DNA of 64,000 nucleotides, taken from the NCBI GenBank assembly GCA_963800475.1, contig CAWDAZ010000002.1, forward strand, positions 1,054,001 to 1,118,000, given 5' to 3'. This document shows, piece after piece, positions 35,453-44,585 of the stretch. Made by a program: the position numbers and the translations under genes. Below the pieces are notes generated by a model. The model was given only the letters and a program-made list of their open reading frames with translations. It searched no databases and was not told where the DNA came from. How positions within the stretch are numbered: the stretch's first letter is position 1; every line of letters begins with the position of its first letter. Source of the DNA: Palsa-465 sp963800475 (GTDB taxonomy: Bacteria > Actinomycetota > Thermoleophilia > Solirubrobacterales > Solirubrobacteraceae).

Positions 35453-36069
35453 GAGCTCGCGATCTTGGTCATGATGATCAGCGTCGCGATCTGCATCGCG
35501 CCGAGAATCCCGGCGGAGTAGATGAAGCGCTTCATCAGCTTCTCGATCACCGCCGGGTTCGGGCGCCGCTTCTTGAGCTCGACGAGCACCGCGATGTTGG
35601 CCGGCTCGAGCAGGCCGAGCGCGATCACCGACATCACCCCGACGACGATGAAGCTCGCGACGATCCATCCGTGTTCCGGATAGGAGCTGAGGTTCGTCCC
35701 AAGATTGGTCGACAGCTGCCACCCGGCCGCGAGCGTCATCGTCACGACGGTCGGCATGATCACCACCATCTTCGGCATCAGCTTGGTGGTGAACTCGATC
35801 CGCGCCTGCGGCGACAGCGAGCCCATGATCGGCCCGAGCACGAAGCCCAGGAACAGGTCGAGGATCGTCCACGCGGCGCCCCCGGCGATGTGGAAGAACT
35901 GTAGGCCCCACTCCTTGTTGAGCGCGATCGCGACGATCACCAGCGCGAGCACGATCGCCGAGATCAGCAGCCCGATTCGCGGGACGATGTCGAACTTGGG
36001 AATCTCGAGCGGGGGCGGGGGCGCGCCCTCGCGCTCCTCCGCGACCCCGGTGAGCGCTACGTCAGCCAT
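35449..36069 (-). CDS. Integral membrane protein of unknown function
   Basis: 206 residues, ATG at 36069. A Pro-rich cytoplasmic start (EGAPPPPLEIPKFD) and about five membrane helices (LLISAIVLALVIVAIAL, AWTILDLFLGFVLGPIMG, MVVIMPTVVTMTLAAGW, WIVASFIVVGVMSVIALGLL, FIYSAGILGAMQIATLIIM). The pattern recalls DUF2269-like integral membrane proteins, but I am not sure of the family. First gene of the unit with the 138-residue membrane protein and DUF2461. Confidence 0.72.
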   Translation of the reverse strand: MADVALTGVAEEREGAPPPPLEIPKFDIVPRIGLLISAIVLALVIVAIALNKEWGLQFFHIAGGAAWTILDLFLGFVLGPIMGSLSPQARIEFTTKLMPKMVVIMPTVVTMTLAAGWQLSTNLGTNLSSYPEHGWIVASFIVVGVMSVIALGLLEPANIAVLVELKKRRPNPAVIEKLMKRFIYSAGILGAMQIATLIIMTKIASS

Positions 36070-36120
36070 GACGCACGTAGCTTATCCGCGCTGAAGGCCG
36101 GATCAAGGGCGCGTCTGAGC

Positions 36121-36207
36121 GGAGGGGGCGGGATTCGAACCCGCGGTCCGGGGTTGCCGGACGCCAGTTTTCAAGACTGGTGCATTCGACCGCTCTGCCA
36201 CCCCTCC
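36121..36207 (-). tRNA. tRNA-Ser (TGA)
   Basis: 87-nt class II tRNA on the minus strand: GGAGGGG acceptor, anticodon loop CTTGAAA (TGA), long variable arm (GTCCGGCAACCCCGGAC) and TTCGAAT T-loop. Confidence 0.95.
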
Positions 36208-36268
36208 GAGGTGCGGGCGCGCTCGATCCTAGCTTGGAGGTGGAGCCTCTAGACTGCGCTGAACTTCA

Positions 36269-36356
36269 GGAGAGGTGGCCGAGTGGCTGAAGGCACTCGC
36301 CTGCTAAGCGAGTATGGGGTTCACGCTCCATCGCGGGTTCGAATCCCGCCCTCTCC
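36269..36356 (+). tRNA. tRNA-Ser (GCT), intact, integration target
   Basis: 88-nt class II tRNA: GGAGAGG acceptor, anticodon loop CTGCTAA (GCT), long variable arm and TTCGAAT T-loop. Its 3' 55 bp (36305-36359) recurs at 44714, 48384 and 62347. Confidence 0.96.
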
Positions 36357-36359
36357 GTT
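36305..36359 (+). repeat. att core, copy within the intact tRNA-Ser
   Basis: Runs from TAAGCGAGTATGGGG in the anticodon loop to the 3' end CTCTCCGTT. Identical or nearly so to the three displaced copies downstream. Confidence 0.85.
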
Positions 36360-36440
36360 TTCCGAATCGCCTGCAAATGGGCTTGTTGGGAGATTTGGCC
36401 GGGCAGCGCGCGCAGGTGGGGCCGTGACGCTTCGAGGGGA

Positions 36441-36460
36441 TGGAAGCATTCTGGAAGCGG
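36441..36460 (+). repeat. Paired TGGAAGC repeat, left end of the island
   Basis: TGGAAGCATTCTGGAAGCGG: two TGGAAGC boxes offset by 11 bp, about 80 bp after the att core. The same pair occurs before each displaced tRNA end (44586, 48258, 62225). Candidate recombinase arm-binding site. Confidence 0.6.
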
Positions 36461-36676
36461 GTGCTCTCAACATCGCGACGATTTGGTCCTCTTGGCGCCA
36501 CTCATGGCGAGGTAGCCAGGGGAACCTGGGCGGGTAAGTCTCGGGACCTGCGGGAGGGCTCAAGGGCCGTAGTTCCACCGGATCGGAGCTGGGCCTTCCA
36601 CCGATGCGCTCCACGGTCTGGCGGCGGCAAGATTCGCGCAGTGCCTGATGCAGCGCGGATGTCCGGAGAATGAGTC

Positions 36677-36922
36677 ATGAAGCGATCGCAGTCGAGCCTC
36701 ATGAGCTGCCCAAGGTGCGGGTCGGCAAGAGTGATTCCGATCGTCTATGGGGACCCGACATACGAGACCTTTAAGCGGGCTGGGCGAGGTGAGATCGCGC
36801 TGGGTGGATGCCTGATCGACTCCCCGACGCATCAGTGCAAGAACTGCGGCCTGTCGTTCGGAGGCCTTGAGGAGAACTCTCAGACGAATAGCCGGTCGCC
36901 TACATCGACGTCAGGCCAGTAG
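36677..36922 (+). CDS. Small zinc-ribbon protein
   Basis: 81 residues from ATG 36677. Two CxxC knuckles, SCPRCGSARVIPIVYGDP and QCKNCGLSFGG, with a GEIALGGCLIDSPT turn between. It belongs to a widespread but uncharacterised family of small zinc-ribbon proteins. Its 3' end overlaps the end of the hsdR remnant (convergent) by about 40 bp. The last ~20 residues (NSQTNSRSPTSTSGQ) are probably an extension read into that remnant. Confidence 0.7.
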   Translation: MKRSQSSLMSCPRCGSARVIPIVYGDPTYETFKRAGRGEIALGGCLIDSPTHQCKNCGLSFGGLEENSQTNSRSPTSTSGQ

Positions 36923-38098
36923 CGATACAAGGCTTTGGCCTGGTCGAGTACGAGCTGCGCTGCATAGTCGAACCTGCCCACCTCACCGCCGCCGCCATCA
37001 GGTTGTCGTCTCGGCGGCTTATACCGGTGCTTGCGCAGCAGCCGCTTGATTTTCGCGCGAATCCTGGCCTCGGTGGATTCACGGTCGGCCCAGTCCACGG
37101 TCAGGTCTGTGCGGATTCCCTCGACGAGTTCGTGCGCGATCTTCGCCAGCTCCGGATCGGCCTTCAGGTCGTCCACGCCGCCCGCCAGCGCGTCGTAGAA
37201 CGCTGCCTCCTCCTCGCTGAGTCCTAGCTGCTGGTGCCGGTGCCGAGCATCGCGTAGGCGTTTGGCGATCTCGACAAGCCGCTCGACGACCTCGGCGCTT
37301 GTGAGCTGCTTCAGCTCGTAGCGCTGCAGCACAGCTCGAACCTCCTCGCTGAACAGCTTGGCCTGCATCTGGTTGGCGCGCATGCGGCCCCTGATCTCGT
37401 CGTTGAGCAGCTTCTCCAGCAGGCGAACCTGCACGTTCGGGTGCTCCGTCCGCTTGGTGATCGAGTCCAGGAACTCGTCCGAGAGCACCGAGATCTCGGG
37501 CCGATCCTTGTCTGCGACACCGAAGATGTCGATCACCTCTCCGGCGGCGAGTCCCTCCGAGAAGAACTGCCTGACGGCCTGCTCTGCCGCTGGGCTGGCC
37601 TGAGCGTCAGCGACCGAGATCTTGCGCACCTCGGCGGCGACCTTGTTGAAGAAGGCGATGTCGTCACGCAACTGAATCGCGGCCTCCTGCGTGCGCGCTA
37701 ACGCGTACCACCGGGCGAGCGCCGTGTGCGTGTCGAGGAAGTCCTGGGTTCGCTCCTCGCTCTCAAGGATCAGGTTGTAGGAATCCCAGAACAGCTTCTC
37801 TGGGTTCGGTGTGCGTTGCAGCTCGCCCGGGCGGAAGCCGATTGGATGCAGCAGCGCCGAGAGCACCTCGTACTTCTCCTATAGCCCTGCGACCGCCCGC
37901 GCAGCCGGGATCACCGGCTCGTCTACATCCTTCTCGTCATAGGCGCGCAAGGAAGCTCGGAGATCCTCGCCGATCCCGATGTAATCGACGATCAGCCCAC
38001 CGGGCTTGTCGCGAAAGACGCGGTTCACTCGCGCGATCGCCTGTAGCAGCCCGTGGTCCTTCATCGGCTTGTCGATGTAGAGCGTGTGCAGCACCGAT
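36880..38098 (-). pseudogene. hsdR: Type I restriction enzyme HsdR, C-terminal part, with internal amber stop
   Basis: Two open stretches in the same frame are separated by a single TAG (37879-37881). The first holds helicase motif VI (LHTLYIDKPMKDHG, LLQAIARVNRVFRDKPGGLI, VDYIGIGEDL). The second, ~328 residues, is the HsdR C-terminal region (EKYEVLSALLHP, NPEKLFWDSYNLILESEERT, FDYAAQLVLDQAKALYRYW). The stop lies at GL-stop-EKYEV, where Gln (CAG) would be expected. The gene is cut off at about 38098 next to an inverted hsdR piece. No hsdM or hsdS is present. In full-length form this protein translocates and cuts DNA in a type I restriction system; this copy is dead unless the amber stop is suppressed. 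Confidence 0.8.
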
Positions 38099-38318
38099 CT
38101 ATTACGAGTCGCGTCAGATCCCGATCGAGATCGGCGACCCCGACGAGCTTCGTCGAGTTGAGGAGGTCCTCGAGGATGAGGAGGAGGCGGCTGCGAGCAA
38201 GCTCGTGACCGCGTGGGCGAAGCTTGAGAAAGTGGTTGAATCCCAGCCTCTCGGCGACGTGCTTCAGGACGGCGAGGAGCTAGAGCTGGTTCCTTGGCCC
38301 GGACTTGCAGCGCGCTAG
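38099..38318 (+). pseudogene. HsdR internal fragment in inverted orientation
   Basis: Plus-strand reading IYYESRQIPIEIGDPDELRR then VEEVLEDEEEAAASKLVTAW and AKLEKVVESQ resembles the HsdR motor segment that normally lies just upstream of LHTLYIDKPMKDHG. Here it faces the other way, joined back-to-back with the minus-strand remnant at about 38099. That indicates an inversion inside the old gene before or during decay. Confidence 0.6.
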
Positions 38319-39009
38319 CCCGCTCGCCAGCGGAAGCTACCGACGCCAGGCGAACCAGCCCCGGTGGGAAAGGTCTGCAAACGTGTGTCACGAACGCTGA
38401 GGGAGGGCCTGTGTAGAAGAGTCTTTTCATAGGCGGTGCTGTGCGAGAGATGGAGGATTGCTGGCCCTCCAGCGTCGGCCGACGGGGGCAGGCGCTAAAC
38501 CGCCCTGGTGCTGCGTTGGCTGAAGACCGTCGTGGTGAGCGTCCAGGGAAAAGGCTGGGCTTGACCCGGTCAGGTGGGGATCAGGAAGGCGCTCCAGAGC
38601 GCTCGGTCCGAGGTTGGGCCGGGTGTCGTCGTTGAGGCGTCGAAAGGCTTAGATGGCATCGAAACCGAGGGTTTAGTTTGCCCCGAGGGATGAGCCTGGC
38701 GGGTGCCCGTGTTCTTGGCCAGGTGGTGCCCGGCGTATAGGCGGCGTGAGCCTGATCTGCGGCTCTTGCACGGAACGTGAGAAGGCGAGCGTCGATATGG
38801 CGATCGGGATCGCAGGTCCCAAGATCGCGAGAGGGAGCGTGCCGAGGCTGTCACACCGAAGGCACTGAGTACCGACGCGGCGCTCGCTGGCGGACCGGTC
38901 CGTAGTAGCTGCGAAGCCGCTGCTCGCTGGGGTGGTGGTGGAGCGAAGGGGCCGGCTCACCAGGAATGTCCATGTCGTTCAACCGGCGTTGTGCCGGGAG
39001 GAAACGAAG

Positions 39010-40263
39010 ATGAGCAAGCCAAGGTCTGACGAGAAGTCGTTTGCGATTCCCAAGCAGCTGGTGTGGGAGGCGTGGCGGCGGGTCAAGGCCAATAAGGGCG
39101 CCCCGGGAGTGGACGGGCAGGCCCTGGACGAGTTCGAGGCCGATCTGAGGGACAACCTCTACAAGATCTGGAATCGGATCAGTTCGGGGTCCTACTTTCC
39201 GCCCCCGGTCAGGGCGGTTGAGATCCCAAAGCCGCACGGTGGTGGGGTTCGAGTGCTCGGCGTGCCGACGGTCGCGGATCGGGTCGCGCAGACGGTGGTC
39301 GCCATGTTCTTGGAGCCGCTGGTGGAGCCGAGGTTCCACCTGGACTCCTATGGCTACCGCCCGAGCAAGTCGGCCCATGACGCGCTGGAGGCATGTCGGG
39401 TGCGGTGCTGGAAGTACGACTGGGTGATCGATCTCGACGTCCAGGCGTTCTTCGACGAGGTGCCGTGGGACCTGATCGTCCGGGCGGTGGAGACGGTCAC
39501 CGACGCCCGCTGGGTGCTGCTGTATGTGAAGCGGTGGCTGCAAGCGCCGCTCGAGCACCCGAATGGTGCCCTGATCGAGCGCACGAAGGGAACTCCGCAG
39601 GGATCGGCGGTCTCGCCGGTCCTGGCGAACCTGTTCATGCACTACGCGTTCGATGTTTGGATGGTCCGGGAGTTCCCGGGCTGCCCGTTCGAGCGCTATG
39701 CCGACGACGCGATCGTGCACTGCACGACACGCCGGGAGGCGGAATATGTGCTGGGCCGGATCGCCGCGCGGATGCAGGAGGTTGGGCTCAAGCTGCACCG
39801 CGACAAGACGAGGATCGTCTACTGCAAGGACAGCAACCGTCGCGGCCAGCACGAGCACATCTCCTTCACGTTCCTGGGGTTCGCCTTCCGGCCACGGGAG
39901 GCGATCAACGGCAAGACCGGGGAGCAGTTCACCTCGTTCTCGCCCGCGATCAGCCCCGAAGCGCTCAAGGCCACAGGCGGTCGGCTCCGCGAGATGCGGA
40001 TCCACCGGCGCACCGACCTGACGCTCAACGACCTGGCGGCGTGGCTGAACCCGATCGTCGCCGGGTGGATGCGCTACTACGGCCGGTTCTACCGGTCAGC
40101 GCTCAATCCCCTCCTGCAGCGCGTCAGCTTCTGCCTGAGGCGCTGGGCAGGGAACAAGTACAAGCGACTGCGGACCCACAAACGATTCCAGCGGTGGTGG
40201 GCCGGACTGCAAGAACGCGAGCCCGGCCTATTCGCTCACTGGCAGTGGATCCGCTCGTACTGA
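39010..40263 (+). CDS. ltrA: Group II intron reverse transcriptase/maturase
   Basis: 417 residues from ATG 39010 with GGGAGG 8 bp before it. RT domains 0-7 are in order: APGVDGQALDEFEADL, EIPKPHGGGVRVLGVPTVAD, DSYGYRPSKSAHDALEACR, DLDVQAFFDEVPWDLI, KGTPQGSAVSPVLANLF and catalytic FERYADDAIVH. These are followed by LHRDKTRIVYCKD and the maturase/X domain near WLNPIVAGWMRYYGRFY. There is no HNH endonuclease domain, so it would retrohome by an endonuclease-independent route. It splices and mobilises the surrounding intron RNA. All key residues are intact. Confidence 0.93.
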   Translation: MSKPRSDEKSFAIPKQLVWEAWRRVKANKGAPGVDGQALDEFEADLRDNLYKIWNRISSGSYFPPPVRAVEIPKPHGGGVRVLGVPTVADRVAQTVVAMFLEPLVEPRFHLDSYGYRPSKSAHDALEACRVRCWKYDWVIDLDVQAFFDEVPWDLIVRAVETVTDARWVLLYVKRWLQAPLEHPNGALIERTKGTPQGSAVSPVLANLFMHYAFDVWMVREFPGCPFERYADDAIVHCTTRREAEYVLGRIAARMQEVGLKLHRDKTRIVYCKDSNRRGQHEHISFTFLGFAFRPREAINGKTGEQFTSFSPAISPEALKATGGRLREMRIHRRTDLTLNDLAAWLNPIVAGWMRYYGRFYRSALNPLLQRVSFCLRRWAGNKYKRLRTHKRFQRWWAGLQEREPGLFAHWQWIRSY

Positions 40264-40277
40264 CGGGCCGGTGAGAA

Positions 40278-40311
40278 GAGCCCGGTGACGGGAGACTGTC
40301 ACGCCGGGATC
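40278..40311 (+). ncRNA. Group II intron domain V
   Basis: 34-nt hairpin with AGC near the 5' side and a two-part stem (GAGCCCGGTGAC / GTCACGCCGGGATC), the catalytic heart of the intron RNA. Confidence 0.7.
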
Positions 40312-40350
40312 CGAGGGAGCCGGGGGCTGCGACGCCCCCGGCCACCCGAC

Positions 40351-40659
40351 GAAACCCGCCGGAGCCGGGGCGAATCGTATTGCAGTTGGCTAGGCACTCG
40401 CCCTCGCTGCGCCTAACCCCGCGTGATGCGATCAAATCGCCAGCGAGACGGTCGATGCGACAGATCACCGCTATTTGCGGGCGAGCTAGTGGCGCTGGGC
40501 GAACGGGCGGTGGGCAACCGCTCGCCACGTTGACGGCGGCTCAGACGCCTCCGGTTCCCCGGGCAACCTGTTCGGCCTCAACCAGAACATCCGACCCAGC
40601 CGACCCGCAGCCGAGCACGCACCCGCGTAGAACCGCGACCTCGGCAGAGGTCCGACCCC
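40351..40659. other. Intergenic stretch, ~310 bp
   Basis: 3' exon side of the intron; no gene recognised. Confidence 0.3.
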
Positions 40660-42009
40660 TCACTCGTCCTGGCCGTCCGCAACACGCGTTACGCCCCGCA
40701 CCTTCCCCCTGGCGGTCCGACTCACCGCATCGACGAAGGATACGCGGATCACGGTCCGAGCGCCCATCCGGGCGGCAAACTTTCCCGCGAGTCGCGTGCG
40801 CAGCTCGTCACGATCGACGCCGTGTTTGGCGACTAGATCCACTTCGAAGTTCCCTGGTGCAAGCTGCCTGACCTGATACTGGTAGATGCCGTCCTCGTCG
40901 CTGAACAGCGTTCTCACCGCCTGAGGGTGGAGCGTGTCCCCGGCTGCGGACTGGATCCAGTCATCCGCCCGGCCTTCGATGAACGAGAGCAGCGGGAGCG
41001 ATCGGCCGCAAGGGCACCTCGGTCGTTGCAGGGACGCCACGTCGCCCAACCGGTAGTTCAGAAGAACCGTGGCGCGGTTGCTCAGGTTCGACACGATTAC
41101 CTCGCCGACCTCCCCGGCTGCCTGCTCCTCTCCGCTCGGTCCCACGATCCGCAGCGGCACGACGTCGACGTTGAGGTGGTAGCCCAGTCCGTGCTCGCAT
41201 TCGAAGCCGATCTGCAAGGCCTCCACGGCGCCATATACGCTCAACACTGTCGCCCCCATCTTGTCCGCGATGAGCCGACGCACGGCGGGCGACATCGCGT
41301 CAGAGCCGTAGAGAACCACCTTTGGCCAGTCCAGTGGCTCTCCGCTCGCGTGGATGTAGGGGAACAGCAGCTCGAGGTACGAGCCGTATCCCTCCACGAC
41401 GTGGGGCCTGAATGCATTCAGCAGCTCGAGGTTTCGTTCGGGCGGGTCGAGCAGTGACAGGTACAGGCGGTTGAACGCCAGCCGCGGCGAGATCAGGAGG
41501 TGCCTTGCAAGAAACTCCTGCGTCGCACGAGTGGTGCCAAACGGTGACTCGATGATCGCCTCGCGGTAGTGAAGCCGTCTTCCCGTGGAGCGTCTCACGA
41601 TCGTCCGCTGCCGCTCGGCATACGCACCGCTTTCGATCACGCTTCGCGCGTCGTGGAAGATCGCCCTCGGCGCACCGGTGCTTCCGCCGCTGCGCACCAA
41701 TAGGTAGCGTCCGAGTGGCTGCACCGAGGAGACGTAGTACTCCGGATCTCGCTGCACGTCCGCTCGCTCGATGATCGGCAGGCGAGCGAGGTCTGCCGCG
41801 GTGCGCAGGTCGTGCGGCCGGAGACCGCGACGCCGCATCGTCTCCCGGTAATAGGGAACTGTCGCGTACGCATGTGCGGCCATGCGCATCAGCCTTCGCC
41901 GCTGCACCCGTTCTACGTCCACGCCGGGGCTGAAGGGAAAGCGAGCCTGCGCTGAAGCCTGCCACGCAAGATGCGCGGTCAGATAAGCACGCCGAACGCT
42001 CACCCGCAC
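40660..42009 (-). CDS. CapK/PaaK-like adenylate-forming ligase
   Basis: 449 residues related to phenylacetate-CoA ligase and CapK: LVRSGGSTGAPRAIFHD (phosphate loop), VVEGYGSYLELLFPYI, VLSVYGAVEALQIGFECEHG, LNYRLGDVASLQ, CPCGRSLPLLSFIEGRADDW and a C-terminal lid ending SRTARGKVRGVTR. Such enzymes activate a carboxylate as an AMP ester, for polysaccharide, lipid or natural-product decoration. No membrane segment. It sits with two methyltransferases in the first tRNA-linked segment, suggesting a small-molecule or surface-modification cargo. Substrate unknown. Confidence 0.8.
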   Translation of the reverse strand: MRVSVRRAYLTAHLAWQASAQARFPFSPGVDVERVQRRRLMRMAAHAYATVPYYRETMRRRGLRPHDLRTAADLARLPIIERADVQRDPEYYVSSVQPLGRYLLVRSGGSTGAPRAIFHDARSVIESGAYAERQRTIVRRSTGRRLHYREAIIESPFGTTRATQEFLARHLLISPRLAFNRLYLSLLDPPERNLELLNAFRPHVVEGYGSYLELLFPYIHASGEPLDWPKVVLYGSDAMSPAVRRLIADKMGATVLSVYGAVEALQIGFECEHGLGYHLNVDVVPLRIVGPSGEEQAAGEVGEVIVSNLSNRATVLLNYRLGDVASLQRPRCPCGRSLPLLSFIEGRADDWIQSAAGDTLHPQAVRTLFSDEDGIYQYQVRQLAPGNFEVDLVAKHGVDRDELRTRLAGKFAARMGARTVIRVSFVDAVSRTARGKVRGVTRVADGQDE

Positions 42010-42358
42010 GCGGATGTCCTCAACAACGTGGCCTCGTAACGCTGCGCTCGTGCGCGATGCTCCCCACCCCGCCGCGGCCCTGCTGTTCCTCGACTACGAG
42101 ATGAGTGCAGACGGTCATCAAATTGGCCAAAGTTGGTCATTTCATTTGTCCGAAGTCGGAAATCGGCAGCGTCAAGCGTCGACCCGTGCTGAAACTCTGA
42201 TTCGGCCTGAAGCGAGCTCGTGATTCCGGCGGCCGCCCATCGGCGTGCCCGCATCCTGTCACGAGCAGCAGAGTCGAGCCCGGCCAGGCAGCTGGCCGCT
42301 CACGCGCGTGATAAGTCCTGGGACGCCTGCTGTGCGTCGGACCCGGATCGTCGATATA
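42010..42358. other. Intergenic stretch, ~350 bp
   Basis: Contains an A/T-richer patch (AAATTGGCCAAAGTTGGTCATT near 42119-42140, plausibly promoter DNA for the ligase gene). No gene seen. Confidence 0.3.
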
Positions 42359-43201
42359 TCACGGGGCGCGTGGCTGCTTGCGTGCGAGGATATGAAGCGA
42401 CGGCGAGTCGCTGACCTCCCGGGGGAGAGCGGACACGGCCTGCTCGACGCTCACGGCGTTGCCAACCACACACGTCCCGCTCGAGTTGTAGATCTCGATC
42501 TCCGCAGCGAGACCGGACCTGTGCAGCTCCCGCACGGCCTCGACGACCGTGACGTAGTGCCATATCACGGGATGTCCGTACGCGAGCCCTGCGATCGCCG
42601 CCCAGCCATCGCCGCGTTCGACCAGCGTCTCGAGGCGGCGACGCCGGTGGCGCATCCACGGTAGGCGCACGGCGTAGCCGGTAGCCCGGACCGGATGGCG
42701 GACGAGATGCCGCACGTCCGAGCGCCACGGCCTCTGACCGACGAAGCGGTAGTCCAGGTTGTGGGTCGAGTAGGCGAACAATCCGTCCGGCCGCAGCACG
42801 CGGTGAGCCTCGGACAGGATCGTCGAGCGATCGGCGTGCGACACGCCGTCGATGCCGTTGCGACTAAACACGACGGCAGCGAATGTTCCGTCACCGAAGC
42901 AGGAGAGATCTCTTGCGTCCACCTGATCGATGCGCGCCTGCGGGAACCGCGCGCGGGCGGCCGCCACCAGGCTGCCGAGGTAATCGATGCCCACATAGTC
43001 GGCGCTTACTTCACGAAGCAACCCCGTCGTGCGGCCACCTCCGACGCCGATATCGAGGATCGGCTGGTGCCGAGCCTCGGCGGCCAGGCGCTGCATCACA
43101 GACGCTTCTCCGGCGCTCGAGAATCCCTCGCGACCGGCGAAGATGTCGATCGTACGAGGGCTGCCCCAGGCAACCCGATTCACCTCGTCGATGGTGCCCA
43201 C
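42359..43201 (-). CDS. Class I SAM-dependent methyltransferase
   Basis: 280 residues. SAM-binding motif I is ILDIGVGGGRTTGLL, motif II DYVGIDYLGSLVAAA, motif IV DGTFAAVVFSRNGIDGVSH, and post-motif ALRPDG-like HRVLRPDGLFAYSTHNLDYR. A C-terminal ~100-residue basic region (RHPVRATGYAVRLPWMRHRR) may shape the acceptor site. Acceptor unknown. Divergently transcribed from the next methyltransferase, 61 bp between starts. Confidence 0.8.
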   Translation of the reverse strand: MGTIDEVNRVAWGSPRTIDIFAGREGFSSAGEASVMQRLAAEARHQPILDIGVGGGRTTGLLREVSADYVGIDYLGSLVAAARARFPQARIDQVDARDLSCFGDGTFAAVVFSRNGIDGVSHADRSTILSEAHRVLRPDGLFAYSTHNLDYRFVGQRPWRSDVRHLVRHPVRATGYAVRLPWMRHRRRRLETLVERGDGWAAIAGLAYGHPVIWHYVTVVEAVRELHRSGLAAEIEIYNSSGTCVVGNAVSVEQAVSALPREVSDSPSLHILARKQPRAP

Positions 43202-43262
43202 GAGTCTGATCGAGTCTAGGCCGATCCGTTGCAGGCGAGGATCCGCGCAGTAGGGTTGAACC

Positions 43263-44039
43263 GTGGCGGAGCGTCGCAGGGCCTCTCAGCGAAGTCGCGA
43301 TGGGCCGGACGTAGGGACCGGGATTCGCGCGCCGGAAGGGGTATGGACGTTCGGAAGCGAAACGCCATCGGCTTTCGACGAGCACATCGCGTCCTCGATT
43401 CCGGCGTACCGCGAGTGCCACGACCTGATCATCGACCTCGCTGATCAGATGTGTCCGGTCCACGGACGCTGTTATGACCTGGGCTGTTCAACGGGCCTCC
43501 TGACGGCACGCTTGAGTGAGCGACTCGCGCCCCGCGGCGTCGAGGTCATCGGCGTCGACCGCGATCCGGGAATGATCGCGCGAGCGTCACGACGCCTCCC
43601 GGGAACGCGGTTGCTGCGCTTCGTCGGCTCGCCGATCGAGCAGCTCGAGTTCGCCCGAACCGACCTGGCGGCTTGCTTCTACACCCTTCAGTTTGTGCCG
43701 CTGCCCGATCGCGCGCCAGTCCTCACTCGGCTCCGACGGGCCCTCGAACCTCACGGAGCACTGATCCTGTTCGAGAAGATCCTCGCCTCTACGGGACGGG
43801 AGCAGGACACAGCAGAAGGCGCGTACTTCGAGTTCAAGCGCCGCTCCGGCTTCAGCAACGACGAGATCGTCGAGAAGCGCAGAAGCCTGCGCGGAGTCCT
43901 GCAACCCCTCACTGCATCCGAGAACTACACGCTGCTGCAGCAGGCGGGCTTCACGGAGATCACGCACATCTTTCGCTGGCTGAGCTTCGACGGGGTGATC
44001 GCTTATCCGTCAGCTGGCGTGAGCCCGGGCTCAGGCTAG
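43263..44039 (+). CDS. CmoA-like SAM-dependent methyltransferase
   Basis: 258 residues. FDEHIASSIPAYRECHDLII then LADQ, motif I CYDLGCSTGLLTARL, VIGVDRDPGMIARA, the CFYTLQFVPLPDR motif and ALILFEKIL resemble the CmoA/carboxy-SAM synthase group, ending in a conserved-looking ENYTLLQQAGFTEITHIFRW. True CmoA makes carboxy-S-adenosylmethionine for tRNA wobble modification; a CmoB partner is not present here, so it may act on a small molecule instead. The first ~25 residues are non-conserved. Confidence 0.75.
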   Translation: MAERRRASQRSRDGPDVGTGIRAPEGVWTFGSETPSAFDEHIASSIPAYRECHDLIIDLADQMCPVHGRCYDLGCSTGLLTARLSERLAPRGVEVIGVDRDPGMIARASRRLPGTRLLRFVGSPIEQLEFARTDLAACFYTLQFVPLPDRAPVLTRLRRALEPHGALILFEKILASTGREQDTAEGAYFEFKRRSGFSNDEIVEKRRSLRGVLQPLTASENYTLLQQAGFTEITHIFRWLSFDGVIAYPSAGVSPGSG

Positions 44040-44585
44040 GGTGCCACTCCGGAGCGGACGCGACTCCCGGTCTCAGACGGTATGGGGTGGCGTCTTCGCC
44101 GCCGGTTTAGCTGAGAGCGTCGACGCTCCTCGCTTCGTTTGGCGCGGGCTGGTTACCCCATCAAAGGAAGGAGCGTCGACGTGTCGGACGGTATCTGTTT
44201 CGAGCGCCACCAACGGGAACAGTCTCCATAGCGGGTCTGGGGAGCGGGTTTCGGCATCAGCCAAACCAGATGCGGGTCCGCGCAACTCGCCGCGCAACGT
44301 GACCGGCCAGCCATCTTCGCCGCCCGCGTATTCACCGCTGACGACACACAGGCCCTCAGGAAGCTGGACGGCGAGGGCCTTGCCTCGGGGAAAATGCGCA
44401 GCCGATGGCGCACGGATCGCCAGTACGTACGGGCTTGTGCTTTCGGGCACCTGATCAAGATAGCTCCGAAGGCACAGCGGACTTCGCGTTCGCATCGGCC
44501 ACTAGCTCGCCCCGATGCTCGCGGCGGCCTCGAGTAGAGCTAGCTTCTCGCAGCGCCGTCGCCTCCAACGCCAATGACGTGCTAT
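44040..44585. repeat. Intergenic stretch with a 13-bp inverted repeat
   Basis: CGTCGACGCTCCT (44118-44130) and AGGAGCGTCGACG (44169-44181) are perfect inverted repeats with a 38-bp spacer. A minus-strand frame at 44073-44495 (SPYVLAIRAPSAAHFPRGKA) may be a gene fragment. No transposase nearby. Confidence 0.45.

Larger units (their letters stand above)
38441..40350 (+). mobile_element. Group II intron, apparently complete
   Basis: Begins GTGCGAGAG at 38441, matching the GUGYG 5' consensus. It has about 570 nt of structured RNA domains, a reverse-transcriptase gene in domain IV (39010-40263), a 34-nt domain V at 40278-40311 (GAGCCCGGTGAC ... GTCACGCCGGGATC, with the AGC triad) and a domain VI hairpin (GCCGGGGGC/GCCCCCGGC) ending CCCGAC at about 40350. 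It sits just outside the hsdR wreck. Exact ends are approximate; exon-binding sequences were not resolved. Confidence 0.75.
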
